Assembly (NCBI GenBank): GCA_025716855.1
Contig: JAIXMQ010000010.1
Span: 1 to 40,000, forward strand
Direction of reading: 5' to 3'
DNA length: 40,000 nucleotides
DNA from: Pilaira anomala
Lineage: Eukaryota > Mucoromycota > Mucoromycetes > Mucorales > Mucoraceae
Under the pieces are notes generated by a model that was not told where the DNA came from, searched no databases, and saw only the letters and a program-made list of their open reading frames with translations. The position numbers were made by a program, and so were the translations under genes. This document shows positions 10,772-22,541 of the stretch, in pieces. Within the stretch, counting starts at the first letter, position 1, and every line of letters begins with the position of its first letter.

Positions 10772-12228
10772 ATGTCGATTGCACTTAGGGAAGAGAACTT
10801 TGTTGTTATCAATGTAGGCTCAAAGTTTACTACGGCCGGTATTGGTATGCACGATACCAACAAACCTCCTAGTGTAGTAAGTAAAATTACAATAATAAAG
10901 GTACACACATACGCACACACACATATAATTAACAACCTTTCAAAAGATTGTCAATATGGATGACTTTAACAATCCTATAAAAAATAACGAGATTACAAAC
11001 TGGAAAGACTTGGAAGATTGTTGGCATCATATTTTATTTAAAGAGCTCGGTATAAAGAAATCGCGTAACGAAAGTCCTGTCTTGATCGCAGTTCCAGTAC
11101 AATGGACTAAACTTGATCACGAACGTATCACTCAAATCTTTTTCGAAAACTTTAATGTACCTGGTGTCTATATTGCCCCACAACCTTTATTAACTTTATT
11201 TGGATGTGGTACTGTATCTGGTATTGTAGTTGATATTGGCAGTCAAACCACTGGTAATGTATATATATATATATGTATATACTTCAACTCCCCATTATTA
11301 TTTTTTTAAACTTTTGTATATATATATCTTAATAGATGTCAATATTGTTGTCGATAGTAATATGCAATTACAATCCACATTTTCAATTCCAATCGGTGGA
11401 GATATATTCGACGCTTACTTTTTACAACTTTTAAAAAAAGATACTAAACTCGTCAGCCAAATCGACAACTTGACAGATGTATCACTCGATATTGATTTTG
11501 CACGTTATGTTCGGGAGTTACCCGGTATCTGTAACGTCTCAATTGGTCATGAGCTTGCAGATAATATGGCCGCCGCTGAACTCTTAAACGCAATGGAAGA
11601 ATCAGAGATTGTTGACGAGATTTTAGATGAAGAACAAAACCCAAAAAAGATTGAGGATGAAGAAGTAGGTGAATTACCAGAGACAGTAGATATTGAATAT
11701 AAGGGTCATACATTTACTATTGGTCCATACCGTCACGATGTTCTTGATCCATTATTCTCTCCTGAATTACTTGATATTGATAGCCCTTCACTTCCAGAGG
11801 CTATGCGATTATCTGCCATGAATTGTGAACCTCCAGAGATTAGACCTAAACTCTGGGAGAATATTGCAATCACTGGTGGTTGCTGTAATACATTTGGTCT
11901 TGCAAGACGTATCAAGACTGAAGTTCAATTGTTCTTACCTCATTCTGAAAATGCTGGTGATACGCAACCACGTCAATTGAGCTTTTTGAGAATTGCCGAT
12001 TATTTTACCGTTTTGAAAGATAAAAAGTATCAACAATATTCTACTTGGTTAGGCGCTGAAATTGTTGCAAAAGTATGTAAATCTATTTCTTTTTTTATAT
12101 ATTATTTCTAATTCTTTTTTTTTTTTTTTTTACATGTGTAGCTTGTGTTTATTGATGCAAAGAATTATATCAGTAAAGTAGATTATAATGAATCAGGTCC
12201 TTCTGTCGTCCATACCAAAGCTTATTAA
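10772..12228 (+). CDS. Actin-related protein, probably the Arp9/Arp42-like subunit of SWI/SNF-RSC remodellers
   Basis: Exons 10772-10876, 10947-11253, 11336-12072 and 12142-12228 join in phase to 411 residues. The start MSIALREENFVVINVGSKFT corresponds to the first actin beta strands, and the end (VDYNESGPSVVHTKAY) matches the actin C-terminus (KEEYDESGPSIVHRKCF). Between them are VVDIGSQTTDVNIV, where actin has its second phosphate loop, and WENIAITGGCCNTFGL, the counterpart of NIVLSGGTTM. The phosphate-binding loops have diverged and residues about 200-240 are acidic, as expected of a nuclear actin-related protein with weak or no ATP hydrolysis. In fungi such proteins pair with the HSA helix of the remodelling ATPase. 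Arp9/Arp42 is my best assignment; Arp7 is an alternative. Confidence 0.85.
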
Positions 12229-13149
12229 ACCTCCCCCCCCCCTCCCGCCTTTTTCTTTTCTTTATATACATATATACTATATATATTCATCTGCAATTCT
12301 CTCATAAATTTCGTCATGTGTCGTGTTTAATTAAATTCTCGTACTTGAACTATTACTATTATCGTAACTAAATAAGTTTAAAAAAAAATAGAAGTGGAAA
12401 GATAGAAAAAGCTGTTTATTTATGTAAAAACTCTAGAAATGTGCAGTAATATATACTTTGTTACATGCACAAATGTGATATCTATACTCCCTCCAGATTT
12501 TCAGTGATACCTGCTCTCTACCTGCTCTCTACCTGCTAAGCCCTATTTCCGTCCTCTATTATACTGCATTGTAAATGATAGTGTAATAAAGGTCGATTTA
12601 TGAGGCTAACTCGTAGCTCAGGATTCTCTTTACTAGAAAAATCATTTATTCTGCGTTAAAACCTTTTGAACCTATACATAGAACTCACTATTTTTATGAA
12701 GACAGAAAATAACTGTAGTTTTATTTATCTTTTGCTTGTTTTATGGTAGCTATGCATTTCACCATAAACGTAGCAAGAGGAGACTTGTACATTCATTGAC
12801 TAATACGCACAGTTAATATACAGTTACTTTGCAGATAAATAATCTGTTTTTTTTTTTACACTAATGATTTAATTCTTTTTGAGTTGGAGTAGCAATAAGC
12901 TTTAGTACAGAAAATTAAACAATCTTGTTTTTATGATGGCGGCAAAAACAGCCTTAAATCCACAAAACCACTTTTACTTTACTAATTAGCCACTCATAAA
13001 ATAACGTACCTTATAAGCTCCATTTTAATTTAAAGATCTAAATTTATGCCGCTATTACTACTTTATAAAATTAACACATATAAAAAGCATGGAGTAATTT
13101 TTTCTAAAATTTTCAGATGTTCAAATATAACATCAAGTATATTATCTCT
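12229..13149. other. Intergenic, downstream of the actin-related gene
   Basis: Starts with a C-run and T-rich 3' region, then AT-rich sequence with a tandem of two or three ACCTGCTCTCT units near 12508-12537. No gene seen. Confidence 0.5.
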
Positions 13150-14730
13150 TCAGGTTAACCTTTCTTAATTTTGAAAGACTACTTCGTCTGCCACGCCCTG
13201 TACCAAACAAAGCATTGCCGAGTAATTTTTATTTCATTTAGAGTATTTTTATTAAAGGAAAGAACCGGTTTTGATCGTATAATGTGGATTTGTGCTATTA
13301 ACTTCTTCTGAGCCTGACGGGTATTCATTTCAACTATCTAATCCTCATTACTCGTACCATATAACAAAAAAAAATCCGTCTAATCTAAGCTGATTTATGT
13401 ATAAGGCCTGGCTCTTGTGTAATGGGCAAAGTAAAAGAAAACATTGATTTTTTTCTTTTAAAAAAATCTATCTTTCAAAAACACTCTCTCAAGCACACCA
13501 ACAAAAAAAAAACATTGAACTTTTCATTTTCTCAAGAATTGGGTGCCCGACTACTATCATACAAAATTAGATATTAGTTTTATAAGTATAAAGAAATATG
13601 AAACCCATTCAAGCGTGCCAGCCAGAGCACCTTGACTGTCATATATTGTAGAGTAGTAAAAGAATTTTCGAGGGATAATTTATTTATTGAAAATATGAAA
13701 AAAAAAAAATCGAATCAGTCGTGCACAGGTGATTAATTATAATTTTCTCCTCCATCCGTATTGTACGGCAAACGGAAAATTTTAGGAAAAATAATTTCAG
13801 AAAGTAATATGTACCTGTTGGTTATTACTGCCTTCGCTGCTCCTTTTAATTTCTTCATTTTCATCATTTAATTGCTGTAGCACATTGAAAGTTTCATTCA
13901 AAAAAAACCTAAACAATTGATCCGTAAATACAGTAGGTACCTTGACTAAACTAAAAGAAATCAATTAAATTTTTTGTAGTGTCCACTGCATCGGCACTTT
14001 CTTCAGTAATGGTGTTTATACTCTCGATTGAAAATATAAACACCATTACTGGCAAACTGGATCGGCCAGAGAGGAATATGTTCACCTTATAGAAAAATTA
14101 GCATTATTTTATGCATTATCATTCGTGTCTTTTATTAATCCTGGCTTGAACGAAATATAATTCGAGCTTCTTAAATTCAGCAGATGAAGCAAAATTGAAC
14201 TGGCCATATGCTGTCTTGATCATTGCAAGTAATGCATACATGCCTTTGATGTTGTCAAAAATGAAATTCTTCGTTCATTTTTGTTTTGAAAGGACCGAAG
14301 GTCTCAAGTAATACATAGAACCTCCAAATCCTCAAAAGAAGCGAAACGAATAACACCTTCAGTGTTATATGATTCGAGATTGCTTACTTTTGAATTTCAA
14401 TTTCGAAAGCCTTTGTCGCATTTCCTTCGAATACTCTTTACCAGGAACATAATACGAGCCGCATTCACTTGTTTTCTTTTAAAAACTTGGCAGTGACTCC
14501 AATACAAGGGTGCAGTAAACTATTGTTAAAAACCGACTTCGAGTGTATCATTGAAGGGTCTTTATCAATTACGGTTAAACAGTGTAACAGCTTTACGTTA
14601 ATCATGATTTAAGGAATACTAAAAACAATACCCCTTACACGACAGAGCAGAGACTTTTTACGAATCGGCAGTCTGCCTTGTGTTCTTTCAATACGCTGGA
14701 ACATCTTCAATATTATTTGCAAAGTCTGTA
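13150..14730 (-). pseudogene. Scattered coding relics on the minus strand, possibly one decayed mobile or repeated gene
   Basis: Several minus-strand pieces have coding-like composition but are separated by stops and frame changes. Examples: 14463-14365 (YYVPGKEYSKEMRQRLSKLK), 14265-14119 (IKGMYALLAMIKTAYGQFNF then ASSAEFKKLELYFVQARINK, then stop), 13920-13815 (ETFNVLQQLNDENEEIKRS), and 13228-13150 (LLGNALFGTGRGRRSSLSKL, then stop). All run in the same direction over 1.5 kb, which fits a single decayed gene or transposon. I do not recognise the family with confidence. The last piece faintly resembles the region before the zinc-binding end of TnpB/Fanzor-like proteins, but the expected cysteine motif was looked for downstream and is not there. 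Confidence 0.4.
14004..14051. repeat. Perfect 17-bp hairpin
   Basis: CAGTAATGGTGTTTATA at 14004-14020 is followed, after a 14-base loop, by its exact reverse complement at 14035-14051. It lies inside the decayed coding stretch. Confidence 0.9.
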
Positions 14731-16104
14731 GTAGCCTGAGTTTTTATTAGTTAAATCAATATTTAGCGTAGTTTTTGTTTTTCCCTTACATTTTTCAATA
14801 AATTACTGATGTAGCAATGAAGATCTTTGCTATAGGCGAAGATTTTGTCTCAATATTGTCTGTGAGCCTTAGTACTTTATTTCTTTCCGGATTATCTAAT
14901 TATTAAATGTGAGCATATTTGGGGGAGCTTTTTGTCATTTCTATACGATTTACCTGTACTTGTGTAGATTTCCATTTGGTTGGCAACAATTCATCCGCGG
15001 TAGAAATAGTTTTTTTTTTTACTGCAAAACAAAAAAACATATCAAAAAAATATTCTTAGTATTTGGTGTTGTAAATTTTTTTGGCTTTGGGAAAGAGCGT
15101 CAAAAAGACCAATCGAACCATCTAGTTAAGCTGATTTTTGCCGAAATTTCCCTCAGGGTAGTAGAAACTGCATGTTTAGTATTAATATGCTTAAATACCT
15201 ATCAATTAAAATAATTAGTAATTTTATTCTATTTTTTTTTTTTAAAAAAAAAAAATCTACACTCTACTGTCGAGTAGTGGTTTATCAGACGTCTAACATC
15301 TGTGGTTGAGCATAAGTGATATTCACGATAGCTTTCATACAAAGGGGAAATTAAGGGCCAATTAGATCATTTTCCCATACTTTTTCCTGCAGGTGGAATC
15401 CCTATTACAGTATTTGACAGTTTTGTCTTGATTTTTTCCCTGTTCATTTTTCCGATAGCTTCTCACTTTACAAAATGCCGGCTCCTCTACCATCACATTG
15501 AGAGCAAGGCCATACATATTTTAGCTTTCAACTAACTTTTGATATATCAAATGATAAAATATGTATAGTCTAATTTAAAAAGAACTGAACTGCTTCTTTG
15601 TAATAAAACTATTGAAATATATCTTACCATTGAAAACATGTATCATGCACGTTTCAAACTTATTCGTTTCTTGACACAGTTTCTTTTATATTATCGAGTA
15701 AGAGATTGAACGGTATGTGTAAAGTGAAGATTCATGTTTTATTTGATAAAAAAAAAAACAAAAAGAAAGACGAAGAAAGAAATAGACTGTTGTTACAATA
15801 AACCTGTTCGTAAATGTATCATGTGGTATGTATACGCCAAAATTTTATACAGTGTCCTTTTGTTTCTTTCATGAGTCACCAATGTAATCTTCATCTTTAT
15901 AATTATCGGATTCAAGCTACTGAGCAATAAAATTATGCTTGATGCGTAGAACATGTATGTACAGCACAAAAGAGGCTTTTACATATTTTATTAAAAAAAA
16001 AAAAAAGACGGATTGGGGTTTTTGTTTATTGTTTGAGCCACACATTTGTTGATTTTAATTTTAAAAAAGAAATGTTTACATAAATGCATACTCCAAACAG
16101 AAAT
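14731..16104. other. Gene-poor region
   Basis: No convincing gene. A 101-codon plus-strand frame (14909-15214) has Phe-rich, T-run-driven composition and no recognisable domain. A T12A12 palindromic tract sits at 15232-15255. Confidence 0.45.
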
Positions 16105-16854
16105 TTATAACAACACAGCACTATCAACCACTTCATGAAACAGATCTCTTTTGTTTCCATTATACATTCTACACTTATTTTCAATCCAATTGATACGCTT
16201 TGAACTTGATTTAGGGCCTGTCTTGTACTCTATATATTCAGATAGTTGATGATGATTTACTTCAGGTTTTAACTCTAACATTAATTCCTCTTCTTCTTCA
16301 TTTATATACAAGTTTTGAATTCTGCCCGTAATTCCTTTCTTGGAAGACTTCAATGTCTTGTACCACATACCTTGTTGACTATTTCCAAAAGTTTCAAATT
16401 GGATCGTCATCAACATACCTTCCAAGTCCTGTACTCGTTTCAATCGATGAACATTTAATTGACTCATTTTTCCCTTTATCATTAATCTTGTATCTAATTC
16501 ATGATAAACTAAACTACTCAAGATCATTGCTGCTGCTGCTGTTGATTCTAATTCTTCTTCTTCTTGTGTGGTTTCGGAAATATCATTTAATGACATATCT
16601 GGACTTAATCGAACCGTTGGAGTATCTATCCTATAGACATAACCTATTGATTCATGATAAATTAATATACTATTACTACTATAAGTAATTAATCACTTAC
16701 CAAACTCTTGTGTGCTTGACAAATCAGGTTTTAATCCTTGTGCGATATCCAATGTTGTATGTTCAATAGGTTGTAAACAACTACGAAGTAAATGTGAAAA
16801 TGGAAAACACGATATGGATGTAATAAAAAGCAAGAATGTAATAATTGACAACAT
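16105..16854 (-). CDS. Unknown protein with an N-terminal signal peptide
   Basis: Two exons, 16854-16701 and 16643-16105, join in phase to 230 residues. The donor is GTAAGT and the acceptor is preceded by a TATTAATTTATC-type stretch. The N-terminus MLSIITFLLFITSISCFPF is a typical signal peptide, so the protein is probably secreted or luminal. After it come RIDTPTVRLSPD, a Glu/Ala-rich low-complexity stretch (about residues 75-90), a soluble region that may be helical (YHELDTRLMIKG), then FETFGNSQQGMWYKTLK and a second acidic run (about 150-160). Only a few cysteines are present and there is no second membrane segment or GPI-type tail. I do not recognise the family. It is divergent from the mitochondrial bS6 gene, 256 bp between starts. 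Confidence 0.75.
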
Positions 16855-17110
16855 GATAAAAATGATTTAATAAAAAGAAAACGAAAAAAAAAAGAGAGAG
16901 TTAAAGTATAAACTTATTTGCATAAGTTTTTGTTGTAAAACCGACCAAGCCATTTTTCGGGTCTTCGTTGTTCAACAAAAATGTTGTGACTTTTTTAAAG
17001 ACTGTCCCGCTCCCCCCACACACTCCTACTCCGGGGTGAAAAAAAATACTAACATCTGTCAGGGATATTATCAAACCTTTTTTCTTGAATTACTTCTTTT
17101 TCTTAAAACC
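16855..17110. promoter_or_regulatory. Shared upstream region of two divergent genes
   Basis: 256 bp between the start codons of the secreted-protein gene (-) and the bS6m gene (+). It contains TTGTTCAACAA, an almost perfect palindrome, near 16968, and a short C-rich patch near 17007-17033. No known site assigned. Confidence 0.5.
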
Positions 17111-17431
17111 ATGCCATTCTACGAACTTGTTTGTATTGCACGTCATAACATTGTCGAGGTAAAAAAAAAAAAACAAGCATAGCAGCAACTTTTTTTTTTA
17201 TTCATCCTATTTTATATATATATAGAGCAACTTGAAGGATCTTTTAAAGAGTTCAGCAAAGCAAGTTCTCAACCGTGGTGGTGTAGTTCGTGGTTTTGAT
17301 AACTGGGGAGATATGAAGATTCCTCATAGAATCAAGAGACATCAAGAATATTTCACTGACGGAAGGTAATTACACAACTGATAGGAAGAGAAAAAGAAGG
17401 AGAGAAACAGAGATAGAGAGAAAGAGAGATA

Positions 17432-17482
<51 letters not shown>

Positions 17483-17660
17483 CTTGGTTATTAACGAATC
17501 ATTATTTGTTAGATATTGGGCTATGCACTTTGACGCCAACCCACTTATTGTTCAAGAACTCGGAAAGAAACTTTTGGTAGATACTCGTGTTTTACGTCAT
17601 ACATTCATTAAGCTTGGTGATAAACTTGAAAATGTTGTTGAAAGACCTGACAAGACATAA
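17111..17660 (+). CDS. MRP17: Mitochondrial small-subunit ribosomal protein bS6m (Mrp17/MRPS6)
   Basis: Binds mitochondrial small-subunit rRNA as the counterpart of bacterial S6. Exons 17111-17158, 17226-17365 and 17513-17660 join in phase to 111 residues, a normal length for the family. The protein begins MPFYELVCIAR, the S6 first strand, contains GGVVRGFDNWGDMKIPHRI in the central loop/strand region, and has the later YWAMHFDANPLIVQEL with RVLRHTFIKLG, the conserved last strand. No separate transit peptide is evident, which is usual for this protein. The second intron holds a (GT)n(GA)n microsatellite. Confidence 0.92.
17432..17481. repeat. Compound (GT)n(GA)n microsatellite in an intron of the bS6m gene
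   Basis: About seven GT units run directly into about eighteen GA units between exons 2 and 3, only about 30 bases before the 3' splice site. Confidence 0.95.
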
Positions 17661-17930
17661 ACTTTTTTTTTTCTCTCTTAATCGAAACAACCATTTAATT
17701 CCCCCACCATCTCCTCCCTTTTTTGTAAATATAGAGTGTGAAAATGCATTAATAAAAATATTTTTTTTTTTTTTCACAATTACAGTACCTGAAGAAAGTT
17801 GTCATTCATTGGCTGCTTTATACACATTCATAACGTCACACGATACTAACTTGATTTAAACTCATTCTTTTCTCTCTCTTTCTTTATTTTCCTCTTAAAC
17901 ATACAATACTACAAAAACAAAAAAAGACAA

Positions 17931-18863
17931 ATGCATGGGAATAATATAACATCTATCGAAAACAATGATGCCAAACGATGGCTCATAATTGGAGCACACC
18001 AAGCAGGAGCTTCCGACAAAAAAATAGCACGAATGTGTGGAGTCAATCAACCAAGTGTACGCCGCATTATTCTCAACTTTCAAAAAACGGGTTCTCCTTC
18101 TATACCAAGAAAAATGACAAGAAAAGGTTTCTTCTCCTTTCCCTTATATAAAATATACTTGGTATATTAACCCTATTTTGTCATAAAATAGAAAAGTTAA
18201 AACCTGTCGTTGAATATGACGAACAAGGGAATTTGATAGATAGTGAAGATGAATCATCAGTAAAGTATTATTTAAAAAAAGAAAGAATGAATTTTTTTTT
18301 TTAACAGTGAAATTACTATTAGAATGAACCTACCTTAAAAGAAAAGATTAAAGCAAGAAGACCTTCCGCTAAAGATTTAATAGCCTATGTATTAAATAAG
18401 GCACAACAAAAATCCGAACCTGTAAAATAAGGCACTTGGTTTTAAATCTCCTTTTTCATAAAGCATTAATAATTCTTTATGTATGTTATAGGAAGCATTG
18501 TTCGTACAGAATGATAAGTGGCGTCCACCTACTCCACCACGTGATAATTCACAACAACCGAATGAACAACAAAACGAAAGACAACAACAACAACAACAAC
18601 AAGAGTTTATACATTCTCCACCTTTAAGTGACGCATCTCCACCACATAATTATGATATCATTCGTGGATACGAGACTTGGACAATAGAGGATGATAAGAT
18701 ATTGATGGCACATGTTTTAACTCGTTTAAGTGGATGTCGATGGCAAGAAGCTGCATTAAAATTACGTGGTAAACATTCTCCTACTGTATGTGAAAAAAGA
18801 TGGCAAGTCTTGAGAGATTTAATGATTCGTGGTGCAAATAAATCTGGTACTCAAGGATGGTAA
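17931..18863 (+). CDS. DNA-binding protein with an N-terminal transposase-type HTH and a C-terminal Myb/SANT-like domain
   Basis: Exons 17931-18126, 18192-18259, 18323-18421 and 18492-18863 join in phase to 244 residues; the first donor (GTTTCT) is weak. Residues about 12-62 contain AKRWLIIGAHQAGASDKKIA, then CGVNQPSVRRIILNFQKTGS, a helix-turn-helix like the N-terminal domain of Tc1/mariner-type transposases and paired proteins. A KPVVEYDEQGNLIDSEDESS linker and a Gln-rich tract (about residues 140-155) follow. The C-terminus has ETWTIEDDKILMAHVL then GCRWQEAALKL, HSPTVCEKRWQVLRDLMI, a Myb/SANT-like fold with the spaced tryptophans. There is no transposase catalytic domain and the reading frame is intact, so I infer a host regulatory protein. 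Targets are unknown. Its stop lies 18 bp from the convergent PX gene. Confidence 0.8.
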
Positions 18864-18881
18864 AAAAAAATGTTTTATTTT

Positions 18882-21376
18882 TTAATAAAGATTCATGATT
18901 TCTATAATATCATTCACAAAGAATGGTACTAATTTTGGTATCTTTGTTAATATTGGTTTATCTAATCCTTTATGAGATACATGACTACCACTACTTTTAC
19001 TACTTCTCTTAGAAGGTAAAGTATAATCATCATCGTCATCGTCGTCGTCTGATTCATCTGAATCACTATGGTGATGATTATTCTTTTCATTATCTTGATC
19101 ATAATTTAATTCTTCAAAATCTTCTAAAACACCCATCATTTCACTACTTTGTGGTATATAATTAAATATTTCATCTCTTTGTTGTTCTTGATGTTGTTGT
19201 ACCATTAATTTACGTCTAGTTCTTTCTAATCGATATTTCTTTTGTCTATATCTATACTCACAAATTGAATCAATTTCATCTATTAATGAATTTAATTCAT
19301 TTTGTGTTTCACAACATCCTGATTTCTTAATACAATGATTCATATCAATCTTTCCAGGTATACCATGTGCAAAAAATGTAAATAATTTATCTACATATTG
19401 AATTAATTCATCAAATACATTAGATGCTTCTTGACTATGTACATTATGTACAAATTCATAAAAATGTTGTTCATGTCTTGCAACTAAATCAATAAATAAT
19501 TGTATCGTATCTGATACATTTAATCCTTCTTTATCTTCTTTCACTACTTGAATCAAATCATCTAAAAATGAGGACACATGACGTATGGTTGTACCAATAT
19601 CTGCTGCTTTATAAACTTCTGCTAACGGTTGATAAAAGACTGCAATGAATTCCTTTAATAATTCTCCTGTTACACCTTGAAAGACCAAGTTCATCATGAG
19701 CTCTTGTTCATACTGACGTGCATATAATTCCCATAACTGGATACATCGTTTCATTAACTTTTTGCTGCTAATCACACGAGACTTTTCTTCTTCACTTAAA
19801 ATAGGTGTAATCGTTTCATTTTCAAGTAATCCAATCATTTCCATTGTTTCAGGTAAGTCTTGTTCTCCTCTAAATAACGTATCTTCTGGTACAATTGTAC
19901 GTACTGCTTCATATAATTTTTTACATACTCTTTCATCACCAATCTTTTTCTCTATCACTTCAATATCCTTTTGAAATGATTTAGATTCTTCATTCATATT
20001 AGAAATAATGATTCTCTGAAATAAACTACGACCACCAAACGGTTGTGCCAAGAATAAATCAAGAATACCTTTCACCATAGAGATTGGGTTAGAGAATTTC
20101 AAGATAACTGACATGGTCTTGTAAGGAATTAATCCATGTGTTCGAGACAAATTATTCAAGTTTTCTGATGCAGTATCCGATGTGACAAACGCTTTATGCA
20201 GAGCAAAAGCAAAACTAATAATAGAAATGTTAATAAATAAATAAATAAATAAATAAACAATAATAATAATAGACTTTACTTGATTCTACCCCATTCAAAT
20301 ACTTTTTTTAAAGAATCTGGTAAATCTTTTGATTCCTTTGTAGATTTAATCACATCAAATACATGAATTAATCCTCCAGGTTCAATAATCTGTCGCTTCA
20401 AAACTTCCAAGGTTTCATTCAATTCCAAAACTCTTTTATCCAACTCTTCTTTAAACTTTTCTTGTTCTATTAATCTTTCTTTATCAAATCCTTCTCTTTC
20501 TAAACAATCTTTTTCTTCCTCTACAGAAAACGTAATGGGTTGATATGAAAGGAACTGAGTGACTGGTTTACTAGTTGAAATCAAATGTTGTGATTTACTC
20601 ATCGTTTCCTTTTCTCCCACAATTGAATGTAACCAAGCTCTTAACAACAATCGATCATTTTCACGGTATCCATGGTGATGACTTGTATTCGCTGATTTCG
20701 AGGGTACGATTGGTATATCCAAATTCTTAAATTCTTGTTTTAATTCTTCTCTCAACTTTCGAAATTCTCCATGTCGTCTTGCCACATACACTGGTTCTGT
20801 TTGATTTGGTAAATATGTTTCGATCAAGAACTTTGCATGAGATAATTCTCTTAACGTCTTCTTTTCCTTGACTTCACGTACAGTCACAATATTTACTCTT
20901 AAAGGACTTCTTTTTTCTGTAACCGTAATCGCTTCATCTTCATTTTTTTCAAATGAAGGTGATAATTGTGTGACTCGTATACTTTCTTCTGTACCTTGTA
21001 ATGTCTTGATACTAGCACAAAAAGCAAATACCAAGGATTTTTGTACTTTATACTTGATCGCCTTTCTCTGTAACGATCCTTCTGTATCCTTGGGTGCAAA
21101 ATAAGAATCTAACTGGACCTTATTAAATTCGTTCAAGAATACTTTACATTTCTTCCAAAATGCTCCATCACATGAATGTTTCAACAGTGGAAATTCAATC
21201 ACAATATTCGTAAAGACATATCGAAGGAATGGAAACTCTTTCTTAATCTCTTCTTCACTGATATCTAATAGTTTGGAGATATCTGGACTGTTGATCAGTT
21301 TGCTGATTTCATTTGAGAGTTGGTAAGTGATTAACTCTCTTTTAAAATAATGTAGTTGCTTGGGTGTAAATTCCAT
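18882..21376 (-). CDS. PX-domain protein with PX-associated and DUF3818 regions, yeast Lec1 (YPR097W)-like
   Basis: Two exons, 21376-20280 and 20214-18882, join in phase to 809 residues. The N-terminal 130 residues (FTPKQLHYFKRELITYQLSN, LDISEEEIKKEFPFLRYVF) match the PX-associated domain. A PX domain follows at about 175-260 (FLIETYLPNQTEPVYVARRH, EFRKLREEL) and should bind phosphoinositides. The rest is helical and corresponds to DUF3818, with the characteristic NPISMVKGILDLFLAQPFGG segment. The C-terminus has an Asp/Ser run (DSDESDDDDDDDD). The yeast homologue acts in sterol and lipid distribution between membranes; that role here is inference from family. The intron carries (AAAT)n repeats. 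It is convergent with the HTH/Myb gene. Confidence 0.88.
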
Positions 21377-22541
21377 TTTACTTGTATAAATTAAAAAAAA
21401 AAAAAAGTAACTGAAACAAAACTTTTTGTTGTTGGGTTTTATATAAATAAACTATCAGGGGCGCCGCTCAAACAATGAGATCATGCTGATGTCGTTTGTT
21501 GGATGCGGGGATTATATACTTTTATATATAGGTTTTTTATAAAGCTTGTGATTTCTTATTGCACATGTCGAAAAGTTTCATCTAAAATGACGTATAAATT
21601 TTAACCTTTTTGTGGTACGGATAATTGGAATATTATGCTTATTATGTAGTAACACAATAAAACATGAAACCCTTGGGGCATGGTTGATTAAATAGAACAT
21701 TCACTGTAATTACAGCATGGTGTTGTAATGAAAAAGGAGACGAAACTATTATTATTTTATTCACACGCCACGCAAACAGGTTTTTTTTTTTTTTAGTTTG
21801 ATTATATAAATCACTTTTTTTTTTTTTTTTTTTTTTTTTGCTCTTTCTTTGCTTCTCAATTATTTCAAAATGTATCTTCCTTTCCACTGCCGTCTTAATT
21901 TCTTCACTTTGATCACTGAACAAAACCTGAGAACCAAAGGGGATGTTATTGACATTTTGGATTCACTATCCACTCATTGATAGTTAATGAAAATGTTAAC
22001 TTTGGTTGTGGTGAGGTAGGTGTTTCCGATTCGGATTCTAAAGTGCTTGAAGATGAAGACAAGCTACTCCGTGAAGCGAAAGAAACCCACAAGCACTCTG
22101 CTTGTGGAAAAGTGGAGTACATAGTAAAATCACAGACTAGGATGGGTTCGTGATACTTTGGTTCATACCTCCTCACACAATGCTGAACCAAAGTCACCTA
22201 TCCATTTATTTATGAATAGCTCTTGAAGTTTAACTGCTTTGTGATGACTTTTGGGCGGTGGTGATAAAAATGAATCATCAAGTAAATCACTCTACGTACT
22301 TTTTCAACCCTTTTACAGGAATATGTCTCTAGTCATGTATACAGTTACTCAAACCAGCAAAATTTTTTTTTGCATAATACTAATCTAAATTTGTTGCATA
22401 AAAAGGTAGTATTATACAAATTGTCAACAGGAAGAATCGTCACAAATCGCATTTTTTTGTGGCCTTAAAATAAATTGAAAAACCTCAAAACTTAATTTAG
22501 AAAAAATTTTCTTTTTTCTTTAAAAAAATTAAAATACAACC
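21377..22541. other. Intergenic region between divergent genes, with one possible small reading frame
   Basis: 1.16 kb between the PX protein start (-) and the SPOUT1-like start (+). It contains a 23-base T run near 21817-21839. A minus-strand frame at 22197-21946 (83 codons, from MTLVQHCVRRYEPKYHEP to NEWIVNPKCQ) has coding-like composition, and a second frame follows downstream (SDQSEEIKTAVERKIHFEII, about 21925-21850) before collapsing into poly-Lys. It may be a small gene or relic; not recognised. Confidence 0.4.

Noticed and set aside
11453..11915. Minus-strand open frames inside the actin-related gene
   Set aside because: Antisense shadows of a well-supported coding exon.
12900..13150. 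Search for a zinc-ribbon (CxxC) end of a Fanzor/TnpB-like protein downstream of the minus-strand relic
   Set aside because: The frame stops soon after the candidate segment and no paired cysteine motif appears in any minus-strand frame, so the family was not assigned.
14909..15214. 101-codon plus-strand frame
   Set aside because: Phe/Lys-rich from T and A runs, no conserved segment, no splice pattern.
20868..21104. Antisense and alternative-frame ORFs within the PX-domain gene
   Set aside because: They mirror the real exon in other frames and have no independent support.
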